Assembly: GCA_015063645.1 (NCBI GenBank)
Contig: SVTS01000011.1
Coordinates: 1-49,316, forward strand
Source of the DNA: Oscillospiraceae bacterium
Lineage (GTDB): Bacteria; Bacillota; Clostridia; Oscillospirales; CAG-272
Direction: 5' to 3'
Length of the DNA: 49,316 nucleotides
In this document: in pieces, positions 46,351 through 49,316 of the stretch
Layout: the number at the start of each line of letters is the position of its first letter
Position numbering within the stretch: position 1 is the stretch's first letter
Notes under the pieces: model-generated
Databases searched by the model: none
What the model saw: the letters and a program-made list of their open reading frames with translations, nothing else
What the model was told of the DNA's origin: nothing
Made by a program: the position numbers and the translations under genes

Positions 46351-46498
46351 CCCGCCCGCCGCCTGTGGCGGATAAAGGGCGGGCGGACAGGGAAAAAACA
46401 AGGAGTATCGGGGGTGAGCCTCGCGAACTCCCGAGACGACGGAGGGGTTCCCCGAAGTGAGCGCAGCGAGCTTTGGGGGTTCCCGACTATGTTTTTGA
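46351..46498. repeat. Repeat family E, copy 2 (inverted)
   Basis: The inverse of 18784-18931: GCCCGCCGCC-TGTG-GGCGG-type hairpin, GGAGTATCGGGGGTGAG, CCCGAGACGAC, GGGGTTCCCCGAAGTGAG, CTTTGGGGGTTCCCGAC and ATGTTTTT. It directly follows repeat B3. Confidence 0.82.
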
Positions 46499-46670
46499 CA
46501 GGAGCCGGGGCAGCGCCCCGCCGCCCCCCTCTCGCCCTACATGACAAATTATTGATATTTCTGAGCAATTCCATTATAGCACAAACCGAAGAAAAATGCT
46601 ACTATAATAATATGTGAGAGCAAATATTTTTTGCTCACGCAAAAAAAGTATCTGTAAGGAGATTTTCACT

Positions 46671-47756
46671 ATGGACAGAATCGTTAACGTAGGCATTATC
46701 GGCTGCGGCGGCATCGCCAACGGCAAACACATGCCCTCCCTCCACAATCTTCCCAATGTACGCATGATCGCGTTCTGCGATCTGGTCGAGGAGCGCGCGA
46801 AGAACGCTGCCGCCAAGTTCGGCACCCCCGACGCAAAGGTTTACACCGATTACAAACAGCTTCTGGCTGATCCCGCCATTGAAGTTGTTCACGTTCTGAC
46901 GCCCAACCGCGAGCACGCACAGATCTCCATCGATGCCCTCTACGCCGGCAAGCACGTTATGTGCGAGAAGCCCATGGCAAAGACCGCCGCCGATGCGAAG
47001 CGCATGGTGGAAGCCGCCAAGGCAACCGGCAAGAAGCTGACCATCGGCTATCAGCACCGTCAGAAGGTCTCCGCACAGTACGCCAAGAAGTACATCGAAA
47101 CCGACGCGCTGGGCGAGATCTACTACGCAAACTGCTACGCTGTCCGCCGCCGCGGCACGCCCAACTGGGGTGTGTTCCTGGATGAGGAAGCACAGGGCGG
47201 CGGTCCCATCATCGACATCGCTACCCATTCTCTCGATCTGACCCTGTATCTGATGAACAACTACGAGCCGCAGATGGTCGTGGGCAGAACCCACAAGAAG
47301 CTGGAGCATCCCGAAGCGGGCAACATCTGGGGCGACAACGGCGTCAGCACCACTCCCCTTGAGGAAGCCGCATGCGCATTCATCCTGATGAAGAACGGCG
47401 CAACGATCATGCTGGAGACCAGCTGGGCGCTGAACACCGCCGAGCCGATTCCGGAAGGCAGCTGCGTTCTCTGCGGCAGCCGCGCAGGTCTCTCCCTGAA
47501 GAGCGACAAACTGGTGCTGAACAAGGTTGAGCTGGACCGTCCGATCCGCACCGAGGTGGACACCTCCGCCGGCGGCGTGGCATTCTACAGCGGCGCAAGC
47601 GCAACTCCCGCACAGACCGAGGCGTACAACTGGATCAAGTGCATCGTGGACGATACCGATCCCATCGTAAAGCCCGAGCAGGCTATGGTGGTATCCCAGA
47701 TTCTCGAGGCGATCTACACCTCCTCGAAGACCGGCAAGGCCGTTTATTTTGACTGA
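46671..47756 (+). CDS. Gfo/Idh/MocA-family oxidoreductase (3)
   Basis: A 361-residue dehydrogenase with NVGIIGCGGIANGKHMP, canonical EKP at 99-101 (HVMCEKPMAKTAADAKRM), GGGPIIDIATHSLDLTLYLM (Asp, His, Asp of the second motif) and a complete C-terminal sheet. The length is typical. AAGGAG precedes the ATG. It is followed after 2 bp by another member of the family, so the two are co-transcribed and may act on successive steps or form a mixed oligomer. The substrate is unknown. Confidence 0.93.
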   Translation: MDRIVNVGIIGCGGIANGKHMPSLHNLPNVRMIAFCDLVEERAKNAAAKFGTPDAKVYTDYKQLLADPAIEVVHVLTPNREHAQISIDALYAGKHVMCEKPMAKTAADAKRMVEAAKATGKKLTIGYQHRQKVSAQYAKKYIETDALGEIYYANCYAVRRRGTPNWGVFLDEEAQGGGPIIDIATHSLDLTLYLMNNYEPQMVVGRTHKKLEHPEAGNIWGDNGVSTTPLEEAACAFILMKNGATIMLETSWALNTAEPIPEGSCVLCGSRAGLSLKSDKLVLNKVELDRPIRTEVDTSAGGVAFYSGASATPAQTEAYNWIKCIVDDTDPIVKPEQAMVVSQILEAIYTSSKTGKAVYFD

Positions 47757-47758
47757 TT

Positions 47759-48712
47759 ATGAAGAAAATCGTGATTTGCGGCGTGTGGCATGTCCACGCC
47801 GAAGGCTACACAAAGACTGCTATGGAACACGCCGAGGTCATCGGCGTATGGGATGCGGATGAAAAACGCAAGGCGGCATTCTGCGAGGAGCTGGGTCTGA
47901 AAGCCTTTGCTGACCTCGGTGAGCTTTTGGCATCCGGCGCTGACGGCGCCATCGTCTGCGCGGCGACGGACATCCACGCGGATGTGATCGTGCAGCTGGC
48001 GGCGGCGAAGATGGACATTTTCACCGAGAAAGTGCTGGCGCTGAGCGAGGCGGACTGCGACCGCATCGAAAAAGCCGTACAGGAAAACGGTGTGAAATTC
48101 GTGATTTCGCTGGTGCAGAAATACACTGCCGGTCCGCTGACGGTGAAATCCGTGATGGACAGCGGTGAGCTTGGCAAGATCAGCTACGTCCGCTTCCGCA
48201 ACTGCCATTCCGGATCCTCGAGAGCATGGCTCCCGCCCCACTTCTACAGCGCAAAGGAATGCGGCGGCGGCGCGATGATCGATCTGGGTGCCCACGGCAT
48301 GTATCTGATCGACTGGCTCTGCGGCGTTCCCGTGACGGTGAAATCCGTATTCGGCAATGCATCCGTCAATGAAGAGGCGAACCGCCGCAATCCCGACGGA
48401 GTTGAGGACAACGCGGTAACGGTGATGGGCTTCGCCGGCGGCGTGATCGCCGTGAACGAGACGGGATTTGTCTCCGGCAACTGCCCGATGATGCTGGAAG
48501 TGGACGGCGAAAACGGATTCGTCCGCTTCACCGCCGGCTCCGGTGTGATCAAGCGCACCGCTTCCACCGGCGGCAAGGACGAGTCTGTCCCCATGCTGGA
48601 CGCTCAGCCCGCTCCCCTCCTTCAGTTCCTGACGGACAAAATCCTCCCCGGCTGCGGCATCGCCGAAGCCAGGGCGCTGACGCATCTGATGGTCGAGGCG
48701 TACAGGGGATAA
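47759..48712 (+). CDS. Gfo/Idh/MocA-family oxidoreductase (4)
   Basis: A 317-residue member, shorter than its neighbour. The N-terminus IVICGVWHVHAEGYTKTAME has a glycine-poor nucleotide loop. The EKP motif reads Glu90-Lys91-Val92 (FTEKVLALSEADC), keeping the lysine but not the proline, and GGGAMIDLGAHGMYLIDWL is intact. The start codon follows the upstream stop by 2 bp and has no strong ribosome site of its own, so translation is probably coupled. Hairpins follow the stop codon. Confidence 0.9.
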   Translation: MKKIVICGVWHVHAEGYTKTAMEHAEVIGVWDADEKRKAAFCEELGLKAFADLGELLASGADGAIVCAATDIHADVIVQLAAAKMDIFTEKVLALSEADCDRIEKAVQENGVKFVISLVQKYTAGPLTVKSVMDSGELGKISYVRFRNCHSGSSRAWLPPHFYSAKECGGGAMIDLGAHGMYLIDWLCGVPVTVKSVFGNASVNEEANRRNPDGVEDNAVTVMGFAGGVIAVNETGFVSGNCPMMLEVDGENGFVRFTAGSGVIKRTASTGGKDESVPMLDAQPAPLLQFLTDKILPGCGIAEARALTHLMVEAYRG

Positions 48713-48720
48713 TGTTTTTT

Positions 48721-48755
48721 GCGGGAAACCCCTTTTGATAAAAGGGGTTTCCCGC
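48721..48755 (+). terminator. Hairpin after the dehydrogenase pair
   Basis: A 16 bp perfect stem GCGGGAAACCCCTTTT / AAAAGGGGTTTCCCGC with a GAT loop, 8 bp past the stop. T residues lie before rather than after it, so the following hairpin is the better terminator. Confidence 0.6.
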
Positions 48756-48791
48756 ACCCTTCCCCAAAACCCTTTGAGCAATATACAAATA

Positions 48792-48841
48792 AAGTGCAGC
48801 GGTACTTTATCGAAAAAAGTATCGCTGCACTTGTTTTTATT
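48792..48841 (+). terminator. Strong rho-independent terminator
   Basis: A 17 bp stem (AAGTGCAGCGGTACTTT with AAAGTATCGCTGCACTT, one mismatch) followed by GTTTTTATTTT. It ends the dehydrogenase transcript. Confidence 0.88.
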
Positions 48842-48868
48842 TTGCCGTAAAAGTTTAGGGGAGGGGTC

Positions 48869-48900
48869 CGGGGAACCCCCTTTTCAAAGGGGGTTCCCCG
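48869..48900. repeat. GGGGAACC-type hairpin before the SBP4 stop
   Basis: CGGGGAACCCCCTTT ... AAAGGGGGTTCCCCG, resembling the stems at 31394 and 48721. It lies 10 bp downstream of SBP4 on the minus strand and may end that transcript, although no U-tract follows. Confidence 0.6.
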
Positions 48901-48910
48901 CTCGTCTCTC

Positions 48911-49316
48911 TTATTTACTCTCGAAGAAGAATTTGTTCAGTTCGTCAATGCGCTGCTGATCTGTGTTTTTCATGCTTTCGTAGGTAGAAACGATGTTGGC
49001 GTTGGAGCTGGCGGATGCGAAAACGATATCCTGGATCAGCTGGATGCGGCAGCTGGTGGAAGCATACAGATAGCCTCCTGCCAGCAGTCTGTTGTTGAAG
49101 ATGATATCCAGCATCTCCACGGAATCCTTATCAGTGGCGTAGCGTGCTTTCATAACGGTCTCCGTATAGGCGGGCTGGACATGGCGGTAGCCCTCCGCAC
49201 TCATTGCCTCCACGATCATACCGGTGCGGTCCATATTGTTGTTCGTGATCGGGATAACCACAGGATTATCACCGGAGCCGGCATAGTAACTTTCCTGCGA
49301 CTCTTCCACCTTGGGC
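48911..49316 (-). CDS. Solute-binding lipoprotein SBP4, C-terminal fragment (cut by window edge)
   Basis: The last ~134 residues of a fourth family 1-like binding protein. The segment PKVEESQESYYAGSG corresponds to PKVTADQEEY, PKYDENQEDY and PKLDDQQKEY of the other three, so the frame continues beyond the window and the first GTG here is not a start. MIVEAMSAEGYRHVQPAYTE, TVMKARYATDKDSVEMLDII and a C-terminal helix (NKFFFESK) also align with SBP1. It lies convergent to the dehydrogenase pair. Confidence 0.88.
   Translation of the reverse strand, partial: PKVEESQESYYAGSGDNPVVIPITNNNMDRTGMIVEAMSAEGYRHVQPAYTETVMKARYATDKDSVEMLDIIFNNRLLAGGYLYASTSCRIQLIQDIVFASASSNANIVSTYESMKNTDQQRIDELNKFFFESK

Larger units (their letters stand above)
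46051..46670. other. Repeat-rich divergent intergenic region
   Basis: No gene was found. From left: an imperfect inverted pair with GGCGTCCCCTACGGG and CGTCGGGGACGCC (46103-46167) that recalls family C, repeats B3 and E2, then the dehydrogenase promoter region. That region has TTGATA (46552-46557), 17 bp, TATAGC (46575-46580), a second TATAAT (46603-46608), and an inverted block GAGCAAA-TATTT-TTTGCTC (46618-46636) that could be an operator. Confidence 0.55.

Noticed and set aside
45100..46617. 505-residue plus-strand frame
   Set aside because: Antisense to araC(4) and then through repeats B3 and E2. No recognisable domain or ribosome site.
1..49316. tRNA, rRNA, CRISPR array or prophage
   Set aside because: No cloverleaf with a GTTC loop and CCA-type arm, no regularly spaced direct repeats, and no phage structural or integrase genes were seen. 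The spaced repeats present are hairpins without regular spacers.

Overview
The window is GC-rich (apart from its first ~100 bp) and looks like the chromosome of a spore-forming Clostridia-type Firmicute, probably from a gut or rumen setting. The evidence is spmA/spmB, AbrB with a C-terminal Cys ribbon, RNase J, SepF, DivIVA and YlmH in a Gram-positive division cluster, and lipoprotein solute-binding proteins beside AraC regulators. No rRNA, tRNA, CRISPR array, transposase or phage gene was recognised. A species cannot be named from this sequence alone.

Layout. 1-8.5 kb: housekeeping genes on the minus strand (partial acetyltransferase, rRNA methyltransferase, sugar-phosphate isomerase-like TIM barrel, U32 peptidase-uppP pair, RNase J), separated by a large palindromic intergenic repeat. 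8.5-10.1 kb: a gntR-lyase operon behind a consensus promoter. 10.2-11.9 kb: abrB and the divergent spmAB pair. 12.0-18.7 kb: an eight-gene division/envelope operon (HlyD-like, yggS, sepF, yggT, ylmH, divIVA, lspA, rluD). 18.7-24.4 kb: three tandem M14-type metallopeptidase paralogs behind a solute-binding lipoprotein, which is itself preceded by a 31-codon small ORF. 24.8-27.3 kb: alanine racemase and two small envelope proteins. 27.5-49.3 kb: an accessory catabolic region with four AraC regulators, four Gfo/Idh/MocA dehydrogenases, three more solute-binding lipoproteins (one cut by the window edge), a beta-helix protein, a heparinase II/III-like protein, a fourth M14 enzyme, an M20 peptidase, TrmO, YitT and a strongly promoted surface protein.

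How the parts fit. The accessory region reads as import of glycans or peptides followed by processing in the cytoplasm. The binding proteins are lipoproteins, but the beta-helix protein, the heparinase-like protein and all four M14 proteins lack visible signal peptides. No ABC permease or ATPase genes lie in the window, so the binding proteins are orphans locally. Each AraC gene lies beside a dehydrogenase, a binding protein or an M14 gene.

The most distinctive material is non-coding or small: a palindromic ~0.45 kb element present three times, one copy apparently split around a gene; a repeat family whose hairpins keep a GTAT loop while their stems change with compensation; 80 bp elements with 12 bp terminal inverted repeats; paired G-rich hairpins near many gene ends; mirror-symmetric overlapping divergent promoters; a predicted Shine-Dalgarno-masking stem in front of trmO; and a relic of a heparinase 3' end. 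All functional statements are inferred from motifs read by eye; no database search was run.
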